64,000 bases of DNA from Streptomyces minutiscleroticus (GCF_014650875.1 NZ_BMVU01000002.1:310001-374000), one strand, 5' to 3'. Positions 47,808 to 56,134 are shown, counted from the first letter of the stretch. The notes: generated from the sequence alone by a model not told the origin. A program made the numbers and translations.

Positions 47808-48848
47808 ATGAACGACACCTCTGTGTACCGCGCCTCCGCGGACCGCTACGACGCGATGGAGTACCGGCGCAGCGGCCGCAGCGGGCTGAAGCTGCCGGCC
47901 GTCTCGCTCGGCCTGTGGCACAACTTCGGCGACGACCGCGCGCTCTCCTCCCAGCGGGCCATCCTGCGCCGCGCCTTCGACCTCGGCGTCACCCACTTCG
48001 ACCTGGCCAACAACTACGGGCCGCCGCCCGGCTCCGCCGAGCTGAACTTCGGCAAGCTGCTGCGGCAGGACTTCGCGCCGTACCGGGACGAGCTGGTCCT
48101 GTCGACCAAGGCCGGCTACCGGATGCACCCCGGCCCGTACGGGGAGTGGGGCTCGCGCAAGTACCTGCTGTCCTCCCTGGACGCCTCGCTGAAGCGGATG
48201 GGCGTCGACTACGTGGACATCTTCTACTCGCACCGCTTCGACCCGGACACCCCGCTGGAGGAGACGATGGGCGCGCTGGCGTCCGCCGTGCGGCAGGGCA
48301 AGGCGCTGTACGTGGGGGTCTCCTCCTACACGAGCGAGCAGACCGCGCAGGCGGTGCGGCTGCTGGAGGAGATGGGCGTGCGCCCGCTCATCCACCAGCC
48401 CTCGTACTCGATGATCAACCGCTGGACCGAGGACGACGGGCTGCTGGACACGCTGGAGGCGGCCGGCATGGGCTGCATCTCCTTCGCGCCGCTGGCCCAG
48501 GGCCTGCTCACCTCGAAGTACCTGAAGGGCATCCCGGAGGGCTCGCGGGCCGCGCAGGGCAAGTCCCTGGACCCGGGCCTCGCGGCCGACGCCGACGTGG
48601 TGCGCCGGCTCGCCGGGCTGAACGAGATCGCGGCCGGCCGCGGCCAGTCGCTCGCCCAGCTGGCGCTGACCTGGGTGCTGCGCGACCCGCGTATGACCTC
48701 GGCGCTGATCGGCGCGTCCAGCGTCGCCCAGCTGGAGGAGAACGTGGCGGCGCTCTCGGCGCCGAGGCTCACGGAGGAGGAGCTGAAGGAGATCGACCGG
48801 TACGCCGTGTCGACACCGGGGACGAACATCTGGGCCAACCGCCGCTGA
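47808..48848 (+). CDS. Aldo-keto reductase, YghZ-like
   Basis: 346 residues. ATG 47808 follows TAGGTT at leaderless spacing. The (beta/alpha)8 NADPH-dependent reductase shows the catalytic set: FDLANNYGPPPGSAELNFGK (Asp, Tyr), LSTKAGYRM (Lys) and FYSHRFDPDTPLEE (His). The DYVDIFYSHR and PLAQGLLTSKYL segments are close to the YghZ/L-glyceraldehyde-3-phosphate reductase subgroup; the true substrate is unknown. Two strong hairpins follow the gene. Confidence 0.93.
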   Translation: MNDTSVYRASADRYDAMEYRRSGRSGLKLPAVSLGLWHNFGDDRALSSQRAILRRAFDLGVTHFDLANNYGPPPGSAELNFGKLLRQDFAPYRDELVLSTKAGYRMHPGPYGEWGSRKYLLSSLDASLKRMGVDYVDIFYSHRFDPDTPLEETMGALASAVRQGKALYVGVSSYTSEQTAQAVRLLEEMGVRPLIHQPSYSMINRWTEDDGLLDTLEAAGMGCISFAPLAQGLLTSKYLKGIPEGSRAAQGKSLDPGLAADADVVRRLAGLNEIAAGRGQSLAQLALTWVLRDPRMTSALIGASSVAQLEENVAALSAPRLTEEELKEIDRYAVSTPGTNIWANRR

Positions 48849-48859
48849 CCCGCTCCGCG

Positions 48860-48901
48860 CGCCCGGCCCGCCCGGTTCCGTCCGGTCCGCCGGGCGGGCC
48901 G
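48860..48901 (+). terminator. Terminator of the aldo-keto reductase gene
   Basis: Perfect 14-bp arms CCCGGCCCGCCCGG and CCGGGCGGGCCGGG with a 14-nt loop, 12 bases past the stop codon. Confidence 0.75.
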
Positions 48902-48941
48902 GGACGGGTCCGGACGGGCCGTCCGGGCGCGGACGAAAAAA

Positions 48942-48976
48942 CGGGCCGGTCCGTGGGGGGGAGACGGACCGGCCCG
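48942..48976 (-). terminator. Intrinsic-type terminator reading leftward
   Basis: Perfect 13-bp arms CGGGCCGGTCCGT and ACGGACCGGCCCG. The plus strand has AAAAAA just before the left arm, so on the minus strand the hairpin is followed by a U-tract. It may also stop rightward transcripts. Confidence 0.65.
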
Positions 48977-49247
48977 AGGGGGGGTTTCCACCATAACCCT
49001 TCGTAAGTGATGCTGCGTGCATCGGCGCCCCGGAATTACTCTCCGGAGTCACCCGACGACGGCGGGCTGAGACTTCCAGACCCTTCACCGCGTCGCGATC
49101 ATGGCCAGAAAAGGGCCATATCCACAGGAAACGACGCCAGAAACATGAGATTCGTTCACTTCTGCCGGTTTCCTGTGAGGTCCGCGACATGGCATCGCCG
49201 ATGCCCTCCACACGGGGGACGCACGCACACGGGCTTGACGCCGGCGC
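48977..49247. other. Intergenic region upstream of the DUF192 gene
   Basis: About 270 bases of lower GC content than the neighbourhood, especially 49080-49180, with no gene recognised. Frames open here lack ribosome sites. It may hold regulatory sequence for the DUF192 gene. Confidence 0.35.
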
Positions 49248-49253
49248 TAACTT
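49248..49253 (+). promoter_or_regulatory. -10 hexamer TAACTT of the DUF192 gene
   Basis: TAACTT, 7 nt, then ATG 49261, without a ribosome site. Confidence 0.45.
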
Positions 49254-49260
49254 CGCAGCC

Positions 49261-49596
49261 ATGGCCATGCTTGTGGTTCCCGGGTACGCCGGGCCGGTGC
49301 CGCTGGAGATCGCGAAGTCCGGCCGGGCCCGGCGGCGCGGGCTGCTCGGACGGGACGGCGTCGACGGGGCGCTCCTGCTGTCCCCCGCGCACGCGGTGCA
49401 CACGCTGGGGATGCGGTTCGCGGTCGACGTGGCCCACCTGGACCGCGCCTTCCAGGTCCTGGACGTGCGGACGATGCGGCCCGGCCGGATCGGGCTGCCG
49501 CGCCCGCGGGCCCGGCACGTCCTGGAGGCGGAGGCCGGGACGATGGCGCGCTGGGGCCTCGAACGGGGTGTACGGGTCACCGTGCTCGGCCGTTGA
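49261..49596 (+). CDS. DUF192 family protein
   Basis: 111 residues from ATG 49261 (MAMLVVPGYAGPVPLEIAKS). The DUF192 core: RRRGLLGRDGVDGALLLSPA, then HAVHTLGMRFAVDVAHLDRA (the HTxGMRFxIDV-like signature), then DVRTMRPGRIGLPRPRARHV and VLEAEAGTMARWGL. The N-terminal secretion signal of many relatives is absent here. Function unknown; in some Streptomyces it lies beside the Tad locus, as in this window. Confidence 0.88.
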   Translation: MAMLVVPGYAGPVPLEIAKSGRARRRGLLGRDGVDGALLLSPAHAVHTLGMRFAVDVAHLDRAFQVLDVRTMRPGRIGLPRPRARHVLEAEAGTMARWGLERGVRVTVLGR

Positions 49597-49916
49597 GCCG
49601 TCCCCGGAGTCTTCGGCGGGGCACCGCGCAGCCCCCTCCACTGCGCGGTACCGCCCGCGCAGCTTTGCTCACGCGAATCACCTTGGCCCTGAACTTATGT
49701 CAGGCCGCCTTCCGGAAGCGAGCGGTTCGCGGTAACGATGTGGAAACTCTGTGCGCGTCACGCCACAGGCTTCTCACGCGTGTCCGTGGACCCCCGGCGG
49801 CGGAACCGGTCACGGCACCGCGTACGGCGCCACGGCGCCGACGCACCGGTCCGGCGCCAAGGCACGGCCGACGGCGGCCGCCCCGCCGCCTTCATCGCCT
49901 CACGGCCTCACCGGCT
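49597..49916. other. Region between DUF192 and the OmpA gene (convergent)
   Basis: It starts with a hairpin (listed separately). The stretch 49670-49760 is of lower GC. No gene recognised; a 100-residue frame from 49738 overlaps the OmpA gene antisense and is not credible. Confidence 0.4.
49623..49649. terminator. Hairpin after the DUF192 gene
   Basis: Perfect 9-bp arms ACCGCGCAG and CTGCGCGGT with a 9-nt loop. Confidence 0.6.
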
Positions 49917-50576
49917 CTACCGGCTCTGCCCCTGGCTCTGCTCCGTGCCGGAGTCCGGCCCGGAGCCGCGCGGGAAGGACACCTCCACCCGGCGGTTCTT
50001 GCGGCGGCCCTGCTCAGAGGAGTTGTCGGCGATCGGGTAGTCCTCGCTGTAGCCGCGCACCTCGAAGGTGACATCGCCGCCGAGGCCCGCGGCGAGCTGG
50101 TCGTGGACCGCCTCCGCGCGCTTCTTGGAGAGGGTCAGGCCGTGCGCGTACGAGCCCAGGTCGTCGGTGAAGCCGAAGACGCGGACGTTGGTCGCGTTCT
50201 GCGCCTCGATCTCCTCCGCGATCGCCGCGATGCGCGCCTTCGCCTCCGGGTTCAGCTTCGAGCTGTCCTTGGGGAACAGCACCTCCGCCTGGAGCGCGAA
50301 CTTCACGTCCTGGTTGGTGTCCTCGCGCCGCTCCTCGCCGCCGAGGTCCTCCACCACCGACTTGATGTCCAGCACCTTCGCGGGCGCGAGCGTCGCCCCG
50401 TCGGCGAGCTGCAGCCCGGGGCTGTTGGCGTCGACCTCGGGGGGCGGGGAGGTGGTGGTACTGCCCGGCGGCGCACTCGGTTCGCCGTCGTCGGCGTATG
50501 CCGGGACGCCGAGGACCAGCGTCAGGACGGCGAGGGCGGTGACGGTGGTCACGGCGGGGCGGGTGGTGGAGGACAT
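49917..50576 (-). CDS. OmpA-family secreted protein
   Basis: 219 residues. ATG 50576 (MSSTTRPAVTTVTALAVL) has GAGGG about 9 nt upstream; a GTG overlapping the preceding stop is an alternative. Residues 1-28 form a signal peptide. The C-terminal OmpA-like domain (about 95-210) has ALQAEVLFPKDSSKLNPEAK, VRVFGFTDDLGSYAHGLTLS and QGRRKNRRVEVSFP, the peptidoglycan-binding pattern. It is the last gene of the Tad-type operon and may link the structure to the cell wall; that is inference. Confidence 0.9.
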   Translation of the reverse strand: MSSTTRPAVTTVTALAVLTLVLGVPAYADDGEPSAPPGSTTTSPPPEVDANSPGLQLADGATLAPAKVLDIKSVVEDLGGEERREDTNQDVKFALQAEVLFPKDSSKLNPEAKARIAAIAEEIEAQNATNVRVFGFTDDLGSYAHGLTLSKKRAEAVHDQLAAGLGGDVTFEVRGYSEDYPIADNSSEQGRRKNRRVEVSFPRGSGPDSGTEQSQGQSR

Positions 50577-50578
50577 GG

Positions 50579-51184
50579 TCACTCGCCCTCGGAGATCTCG
50601 ATGGAGGCGGGCGGCATGGAGCCGACCTGGAAGTCGACCTGGGTCGTCCCCTCGGGCGGGGCGGGGAACTGGGCATACCAGTCCGCCGATGCACCAGGGC
50701 TGATCTGACCACTGAATTTGGTGCACAGGCACCGACCGGACGTGTCCCGGAGAATGAGGTACTTCTTCTTACCCTTGTTGTCGACCAGGCTGGCCCCGGA
50801 CAACGAACCTCCGTTGGACCGCAGTTCCCTCTCGTCACTGGCCCAATTCGCGCCCAACCATGAGCGGTTGCCGTCGTTCCTCACACTGCCGGAGACGGTA
50901 ATGAATCCTCCGGCCTCGCGTTTGGCGGATGTGACGGTGACCGTGATGTCGCCGTCCTTCGCAGTCGCAAGCGGCTCGGAGGATGTGGAGGACGATTCCT
51001 CATTGCCCTTCCCGTCGCTCTTCTCGCTGCTTTCCTCAGCACTCGCCGAATTCGACGGTGCGGAGGATTTACCGTCGTCATCGCTTCCACCGCAGCCGGC
51101 CACCGTGAAGACCAGCCCAGTCGCGATCGCCACCGCGGTCAGTACCGTGCGGCCTTTCATGGTGTGCCGAACGTTCATCAGCAC
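50579..51184 (-). CDS. Putative lipoprotein of the Tad locus
   Basis: 201 residues from GTG 51184, which has AAGGAAG upstream. A lipobox VAGC puts the lipid cysteine at residue 31, followed by a Ser/Glu/Asp-rich linker (DDDGKSSAPSNSASAEESSE). The C-terminal 120 residues are beta-rich (GDITVTVTSAKREAGGFITV, WLGANWASDERELRSNGGSL) with one Cys pair (GRCLCTKF) and look like an immunoglobulin-like fold of unknown family. Codon use is visibly less GC-rich than in neighbouring genes. It lies nine bases after the TadG-like gene and three before the OmpA gene. Confidence 0.82.
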   Translation of the reverse strand: MLMNVRHTMKGRTVLTAVAIATGLVFTVAGCGGSDDDGKSSAPSNSASAEESSEKSDGKGNEESSSTSSEPLATAKDGDITVTVTSAKREAGGFITVSGSVRNDGNRSWLGANWASDERELRSNGGSLSGASLVDNKGKKKYLILRDTSGRCLCTKFSGQISPGASADWYAQFPAPPEGTTQVDFQVGSMPPASIEISEGE

Positions 51185-51193
51185 GGCTTCCTT

Positions 51194-51802
51194 TCACTCG
51201 GCCAGATGCACAGAGAACAGCACGGATGCGTCAGGTAGGTCATCGAGTTCGAAATTTTCAGGGTCGATGTCCACGATCTCGCCGTCGCAATCCAGTTCAA
51301 CGGCTTTCTCGGGACCCACATCCGGACCGATATCGCAGCGCGGTTGGATGACCGCCGTGGCATGCGCGTTCGCATGCATGCCTTCAGTTCCCGGGATGAC
51401 CGATTCGCCCACCGTGTAGTTGGTCCGCACGGCCACTTCGTAACCGGGATAGCCGTTCACCTCGGTGGGCACGGCCCCGCCCTGCAGCGTGGCGTCGTTC
51501 TCGGCGGCCAACTGCTGCGCAGCGGCTGTGGCTCCGGCGCCCTGTGCAAGATCACCATCCAGCCAGTCCAGCCAGTCCTCGTCCTGGCCCATCGCCTCGA
51601 CGAGACCGTCCAGCAGTTCGTCCCTGGCGTCCTGCGCGGCCGCCAGCGCCGCGGCGTCCGCCGCGGACTGGGCGCCGTTCCGCGCGGACGCCGCCTGGGC
51701 GAAGGCGAAGAAGGCGAACGCGGCGAAGAGCAGAATCCCCGTCAGCCAGATGTAGATCGGGAGAGTCTGCCCTTTGTCGCTGTGCAGACAGCTACCGCTC
51801 AG
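51194..51802 (-). CDS. TadG-like pilus assembly protein
   Basis: About 202 residues. No ATG, GTG or TTG is found in frame near the domain; a CTG at 51802 overlaps the stop of the pilin gene by four bases (CTGA), and I take it as the likely start. HSDKGQTLPIYIWLTGILLF is the GQ-hydrophobic start of the TadE/G-like family, with a transmembrane segment through about residue 38 (FAAFAFFAFAQAASARNGAQ). AADAAALAAAQDARDELL follows, as in TadG-like proteins. The exported part is acidic with a Cys pair. Composition is less GC-rich than the upstream genes. Confidence 0.78.
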   Translation of the reverse strand: MSGSCLHSDKGQTLPIYIWLTGILLFAAFAFFAFAQAASARNGAQSAADAAALAAAQDARDELLDGLVEAMGQDEDWLDWLDGDLAQGAGATAAAQQLAAENDATLQGGAVPTEVNGYPGYEVAVRTNYTVGESVIPGTEGMHANAHATAVIQPRCDIGPDVGPEKAVELDCDGEIVDIDPENFELDDLPDASVLFSVHLAE

Positions 51803-52044
51803 CCACCGCCGATAACGTCGTTCACCGCATCGCCGATCGCCCCGGAGATCAGACCGTCCAACCCCAGTTGATCGATGAGCGTAAAGATCCCCGCGATCAG
51901 GATCATCAGGCCCGCGTACTCCACGAACCCGGCCCCGGCGTCCCGCTCCCGGCCCCGCATGCGGGCGGAGACCGTCCGTGCCCAGGTGCCGAGCGCGCGC
52001 TCCGCCTCGACCGTCGCCTTCAGCGTCCAGTCCTTCGCCGCCAT
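51799..52044 (-). CDS. Flp-like type IVb prepilin
   Basis: 81 residues from ATG 52044 (MAAKDWTLKATVEAERAL), with GGAGGG 8 nt upstream. The prepilin site is DAG-AGFVEY: cleavage after Gly37 would leave Glu at +5 and Tyr at +6, the class IVb rule. A single hydrophobic segment follows (AGLMILIAGIFTLIDQLGLD), then SGAIGDAVNDVIGGG. The leader of 37 residues is longer than usual. Its product is probably the main pilin or pseudopilin of the operon. No prepilin peptidase gene is in the window. Confidence 0.85.
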   Translation of the reverse strand: MAAKDWTLKATVEAERALGTWARTVSARMRGRERDAGAGFVEYAGLMILIAGIFTLIDQLGLDGLISGAIGDAVNDVIGGG

Positions 52045-52143
52045 GGCATCTTCCCTCCCCGCCGCTTTCTCCGTTCCCGGCACCGTACGTGAACCCACGC
52101 CTACGGCGAGTGGGCCCAGGGGCCCAACTTCGCTGGTCCGGGC

Positions 52144-52896
52144 TCATGCGTCCCACCCCCTGCGTGCGGTCCCGAGCCAGCGGGCGATCGCTTCGCTCCG
52201 CGTCGTGGCGTGCAGTTTCGCGAAGATGCGATTGATGTGGTTCTTCACCGTCTTCTCGCTGATGAAGCAGGCGGCGGCGATCTGCCGGTTGTTCATGCCG
52301 GACGCGATGTGATTCATGACCTCCACCTCCCGGGCACTCAGGCCGAATTCCAGCGAGTCGCGGGCGCGGCGGCGTGATACCGCCGGACGCGCGGGACGAG
52401 CCGTCGACGACTGTCCCACAAGTGGTTGCATTTGCGAAGTCTCTTCGTGGGCTTCGTAGGAAACACCGAATGCATCCGACACCTCCGCGGCGGACGGTGT
52501 GAAGACGGCCCTTCCGTGGCTGGAGTCGCGCACGGCGGCCAGGAGCTGCTCGGCGGTGAACTCGCCGTGCACGAGGTAGCCGACCGCGCCGCGGCGCAGC
52601 GCCTCGGCCACGACCTCGGGTTCGCTGCTGTACGTCAGCATCATCACCGGCGCCAGCCGGACGAGTCCGGGCAGGACCGACAGGCCGTCCGTGCCGGGCA
52701 TGCGGACGTCCAGCAGGACGACGTCCGGGAGGAGGCGGAGGGCGGCGGCGAGCGCCTCCGCCCCGTCCGCCGCCTCGGCGACGACCCGTACACCGGGATG
52801 GCCGCCGAGCAGCGCGGCGAGCCCGGCGCGGACGACCGGGTTGTCGTCGGCCACGAGCACCCGCAGCGGCGGGCCGGAACGCGCCTGGTCAGACAT
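52144..52896 (-). CDS. NarL/FixJ-type response regulator
   Basis: 250 residues. ATG 52896 overlaps the end of the kinase gene by eight bases. The receiver domain (about 12-128) has VLVADDNPVVRAGLAALLGG, the phospho-site in VVLLDVRMPGTDGLS and VMMLTYSSE; the usual conserved lysine is not obvious (GYLVHGEF). A linker about 130-185 is polar. The LuxR helix-turn-helix is LSAREVEVMNHIASGMNNRQ, then IAAACFISEKTVKNHINRIF. Embedded in the Tad operon, it probably regulates it. The linker bases are of lower GC than the domains. Confidence 0.92.
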   Translation of the reverse strand: MSDQARSGPPLRVLVADDNPVVRAGLAALLGGHPGVRVVAEAADGAEALAAALRLLPDVVLLDVRMPGTDGLSVLPGLVRLAPVMMLTYSSEPEVVAEALRRGAVGYLVHGEFTAEQLLAAVRDSSHGRAVFTPSAAEVSDAFGVSYEAHEETSQMQPLVGQSSTARPARPAVSRRRARDSLEFGLSAREVEVMNHIASGMNNRQIAAACFISEKTVKNHINRIFAKLHATTRSEAIARWLGTARRGWDA

Positions 52897-54292
52897 GTGC
52901 GGTCGCCTCCTCGGAAGCGTCGGGAGCGGTCGGGGCGAGCACGGCGAGGGGCAGGGCGAGCGCGACCTCGGTACCGCCGTCCGCGGCGCGGCGCAGGTCG
53001 AGGCGCGCGCCGAGGGCGGCGGCGCGTTCGGCCATGCCGAGCAGACCGAAGTGGCCGGATCCCGCCAGCAGCCGGGGGTCGTGCAGCGGCAGTCCGGGCG
53101 GCGGGCCCGTGCCGTCGTCCCGGACGGCCACCCGGAGCACGCCCTCGTCCGCGCCGAGGGCGATGTCCACGCGGGACGCCCGCGCGTGGCGGTGGGTGTT
53201 CTCCAGCGCCTCCGAGACGATCGACAGGATGTGGTGGGTCGCCCGGTCGGGCAGGTCCCGCGGGACCCGCGGAGAGGAGCTCAGGCGGGTCGTGAGCCCC
53301 GTACGGGACTCGAAGTCCCGCGCCCGGTCCGCCAGTTCGGCGGGCAGGTCCCCGTGCGGCGCCGTCAGGTCCGTGTGGCGGCGCAGATCCGTCAGCAGGT
53401 GCCGGGACTCGGCGGCGGCGCGGCGGGCCGCGCCCGCGACGGTGGCCGCCTGCGCCTTCAGCACGGCCGGGTCCGCGCGGTCCGCCGAGGCGGCGAGCGC
53501 GTCCGCCGCGAGGGCCAGCCCGTGCAGGGTCTTGGCCACGGAGTCGTGCAGCTCGCGGGCGAGGTGGGCGCGCTCGGAGGCGACGGCGTCCGCCACGGCG
53601 AGGCGCGAGGTGGCCTCCGCGAGCGCCTGGCTCGCCGTACCGAAGCGGAACATCAGGTTGCGCAGGGTCACGCCGATGACGCCCGCGGCGACGCAGAACC
53701 CGGCGATCAGCAGCGTGCTGGCGCCGGTGCCCGGCCGGTGCTCCCAGGTCCGGTACACCGTGAGCAGGACGACGAGCTGGACGCCGGTGAAGACGCCGGA
53801 GCCGCGCCAGCCGTAGAGGAGCCCGGAGAGCAGCGGGGTGCAGACGGCCGCGTACGCCAGGGGGGACGCCGGGGAGGCGGTGAGCAGCAGGACCGCGCCG
53901 AAGACGACGTCCACCGCCATCAGGGAGGGGTGCGCGAGGAGCCGGGGCGCGAGCCGCTCCCAGTCCCTGAGCATGGCGTACGAGCCCATGACGCCGAGGA
54001 CGGCGGCGGCCAGGACGGCGTGGCGGGGCGCTCCCGGCGCGGTGTTGGCGGTGGCGAAGGGCGCGCCGACGGCGAGCAGGGCGAGGCGTACGGCGAATGC
54101 CTGGCGGCACAGCGCCTGGAGGGCGTTGAGCTGGAGGCGGACGCCGCCGGGGGCGGGGGCGTCGTCGGCCAGGTAGCCGGCGGCCCCGAGGAGGCGCCCG
54201 CGCCGCAGGCCCGTGAACCGCAGGCCCGTACGGCGCGGTCGTCCCGTACGGGGTGCCCCCGTACCGCGCGATCCCCTCGGACGCATCGTCAT
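52889..54292 (-). CDS. Sensor histidine kinase (HisKA_3 family)
   Basis: 467 residues. ATG 54292 overlaps the TadC stop (ATGA). Several hydrophobic segments in the first 200 residues (ALLAVGAPFA, HAVLAAAVLGVMGSYAML, LMAVDVVFGAVLLLTAS, LLIAGFCVAAGVIGVTLR) form a membrane sensor. The phospho-acceptor is in SERAHLARELHDSVAKTLHG, the HisKA_3 pattern. The ATPase domain has ENTHRHARASRVDI, AVRDDGTGPPPGLP and GHFGLLGMAERAAALGARLD. It pairs with the overlapping NarL-type regulator. The signal is unknown. Confidence 0.93.
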   Translation of the reverse strand: MTMRPRGSRGTGAPRTGRPRRTGLRFTGLRRGRLLGAAGYLADDAPAPGGVRLQLNALQALCRQAFAVRLALLAVGAPFATANTAPGAPRHAVLAAAVLGVMGSYAMLRDWERLAPRLLAHPSLMAVDVVFGAVLLLTASPASPLAYAAVCTPLLSGLLYGWRGSGVFTGVQLVVLLTVYRTWEHRPGTGASTLLIAGFCVAAGVIGVTLRNLMFRFGTASQALAEATSRLAVADAVASERAHLARELHDSVAKTLHGLALAADALAASADRADPAVLKAQAATVAGAARRAAAESRHLLTDLRRHTDLTAPHGDLPAELADRARDFESRTGLTTRLSSSPRVPRDLPDRATHHILSIVSEALENTHRHARASRVDIALGADEGVLRVAVRDDGTGPPPGLPLHDPRLLAGSGHFGLLGMAERAAALGARLDLRRAADGGTEVALALPLAVLAPTAPDASEEATAHV

Positions 54293-55179
54293 CGCCCCAG
54301 GACCGAGCCGAAGTCGGTGCCCGAGCCGAGGAACATGCCCGTGGCGATGAGGATCATGGTGGCCGGCAGCATGAAGACCAGCGTCACCATGGTCGCCTTG
54401 GGGACGGTCCTGGCGGCGCGGCGGCGCGAGTTCTGGGCGTCGGTCCTGCGCATGTCGGTGGCCAGCTGGATGAGGGTCTCGGCGATGGGCGAGCCCAGCT
54501 CCTCGCCCTGCTGGAGCGCCGAGACGAACTGGGCCACCTGCTCGGAGGAGTTGCGCTTGCGCAGCTCGTCGAAGGCCTGGCGGCGGCTGACGCCCATGTC
54601 CATCTGGCGCAGGGTGATGCGCAGCTCGTCGGCCCACGGCCCCTCGTAGCGCTCGGCGACCCGGTCCAGGGCCTGGCGGAAGCCGAGTCCGGCCGAGACC
54701 ACGACGGCGAGGACGTCCAGGAAGTCGGGGAGCGTGCGGTCGATGACCTCCCTGCGCTCGCGGATCGCCTGCCAGATCAGCGCGTCGGCGGCGAACAGGC
54801 CGAAGGCGAGGGTGAGGACGGCGAAGAGGGTCTGCCCGTTGGTGAGGAAGACCAGGCCGAGGACGACGCCGAAGACCCCGTACACCGCGCGGCGGGCCGC
54901 GTACCGGTCGAGCGTGAGGCCGCCGGGGTTGCCCGCCATGTCGATGCGGCGGCGCTTGGCGTCGACCCGGCGCGGGCCCATCAGGCGCAGGACGAGCGGG
55001 GCGAACCGCATGCCGAGGCGGTCGACGGCCGAGTCCGCCGTGGAGACGCGGCTGGAACCCACCTCCAGGGCGAGCGCGAGGTCGCCGGGGAGCTTGGCCT
55101 CGGCGCGGTACATCCGCACGCCGAGGAGGACTCCGGCGACGGAGAGGCCCATGGCGGCGGCCAGGATCAGCGCGAGCAT
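54289..55179 (-). CDS. TadC-like type II/IV secretion membrane protein
   Basis: 296 residues from ATG 55179, with GGAGG 8 nt upstream. Hydrophobic segments at the N-terminus (MLALILAAAMGLSVAGVLLG), about 95-145 and at the C-terminus (MVTLVFMLPATMILIATGMF). The T2SSF domain spans about 155-280: LPDFLDVLAVVVSAGLGFRQ, MDMGVSRRQAFDELRKRN, AQFVSALQQGEELGSPIAET. Inner-membrane platform of the pilus machine together with TadB. Overlaps the kinase gene by four bases. Confidence 0.92.
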   Translation of the reverse strand: MLALILAAAMGLSVAGVLLGVRMYRAEAKLPGDLALALEVGSSRVSTADSAVDRLGMRFAPLVLRLMGPRRVDAKRRRIDMAGNPGGLTLDRYAARRAVYGVFGVVLGLVFLTNGQTLFAVLTLAFGLFAADALIWQAIRERREVIDRTLPDFLDVLAVVVSAGLGFRQALDRVAERYEGPWADELRITLRQMDMGVSRRQAFDELRKRNSSEQVAQFVSALQQGEELGSPIAETLIQLATDMRRTDAQNSRRRAARTVPKATMVTLVFMLPATMILIATGMFLGSGTDFGSVLGR

Positions 55180-55195
55180 CCCAGTGACCTCCCCT

Positions 55196-56134
55196 TCACA
55201 CTTCGATCTTGCCGAGGCGGCGGATGACGAAGAAGCCGACCGTGTAGAGGCCGAGCGAGACCAGCACCAGGACCTGGCCGACGGGCGAGCCGGTGACACG
55301 GGCCAGAGCCCCCTCGTTCGAGGAGTTGATCAGCAGCAGCGAGCCGAGGCCGAGCAGCGGGACCGTGAAGGCGGTCGCGTTGACCTCGGAGAGCATGGTG
55401 CGCACCTCGCGCCGGGTCTCCTTGCGGTCCTCCAGGGTCTGGGTGAGGTTGCGCAGCGAGTTCACCACCGAGCCGCCGGCCTTGTTGGACAGCACGAGGG
55501 TGGTGACGAGGACGACCAGCTCGCGGGAGGGGAGGCGTTCGGCCAGCTCGCCGAGGGTGTCGTCGATCGTGCGGCCGAGGGAGAGCTGGTCGGCGACGCG
55601 GGCCAGCTCCTCGCCGGCCGGTGCCTCCAGCTCCTCGGCCGCCATCGCAAGGGCCGTGCGCAGCGCGAGGCCCGCGGCGGTGGCGTTGGCGATGAGCCGG
55701 GCCACGTCGGGCAGCTGGTTGATGAACGCCTCGATGCGCTTCTGCCGCTGCCAGTTGAGGAATATCGCGGCGCCCCAGACGCCGATCAGCGCGGCGATCG
55801 GCCCGAAGAAGGGCGCGAGCGCCGCCGCCGCGATCAGCCACAGCGCGACGACCAGGGCCAGGACGTACGCGAAGAACTCCCCGGCGCTCAGGTCGAGTCC
55901 CGTCGCGGACAGCCTGAGGTGGATCGTGCGGCCGAGCCGGGTGCGGCGCAGCCGGCGGTCGAGGGCGGCGAAGCGGCGCGCGCGTCCGGCGGCGGTGCGC
56001 AGCGGGCCGCCGGAGAGCCGGTCGACCAGGTCCCGGCGCTGGGCGCGCCCGGCCGCGTACAGGTGGACGCCCGCGACGGCGAGGGCGCAGCACAGCACGG
56101 TGGCGCCGAGGGCGAGCAGGGCACGGTCGTTCAC
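55196..56134 (-). CDS. TadB-like type II/IV secretion membrane protein
   Basis: 312 residues from GTG 56134 with GGAG 6 nt upstream. An N-terminal helix (LLALGATVLCCALAVAGVHL), two helices near 90-130 and C-terminal helices near 250-310 surround a T2SSF domain (QLPDVARLIANATAAGLALR, SLGRTIDDTLGELAERLP, LVLSNKAGGSVVNSLRNLTQ). Paired with TadC as the platform protein. It lies 16 bases before tadC and 172 bases after tadA. Confidence 0.92.
   Translation of the reverse strand: MNDRALLALGATVLCCALAVAGVHLYAAGRAQRRDLVDRLSGGPLRTAAGRARRFAALDRRLRRTRLGRTIHLRLSATGLDLSAGEFFAYVLALVVALWLIAAAALAPFFGPIAALIGVWGAAIFLNWQRQKRIEAFINQLPDVARLIANATAAGLALRTALAMAAEELEAPAGEELARVADQLSLGRTIDDTLGELAERLPSRELVVLVTTLVLSNKAGGSVVNSLRNLTQTLEDRKETRREVRTMLSEVNATAFTVPLLGLGSLLLINSSNEGALARVTGSPVGQVLVLVSLGLYTVGFFVIRRLGKIEV

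Noticed and set aside
49738..50040. A 100-codon plus-strand gene starting MWKLCARHATG
   Set aside because: It overlaps the OmpA gene antisense for much of its length, has no ribosome site, and is Arg-rich without a family.
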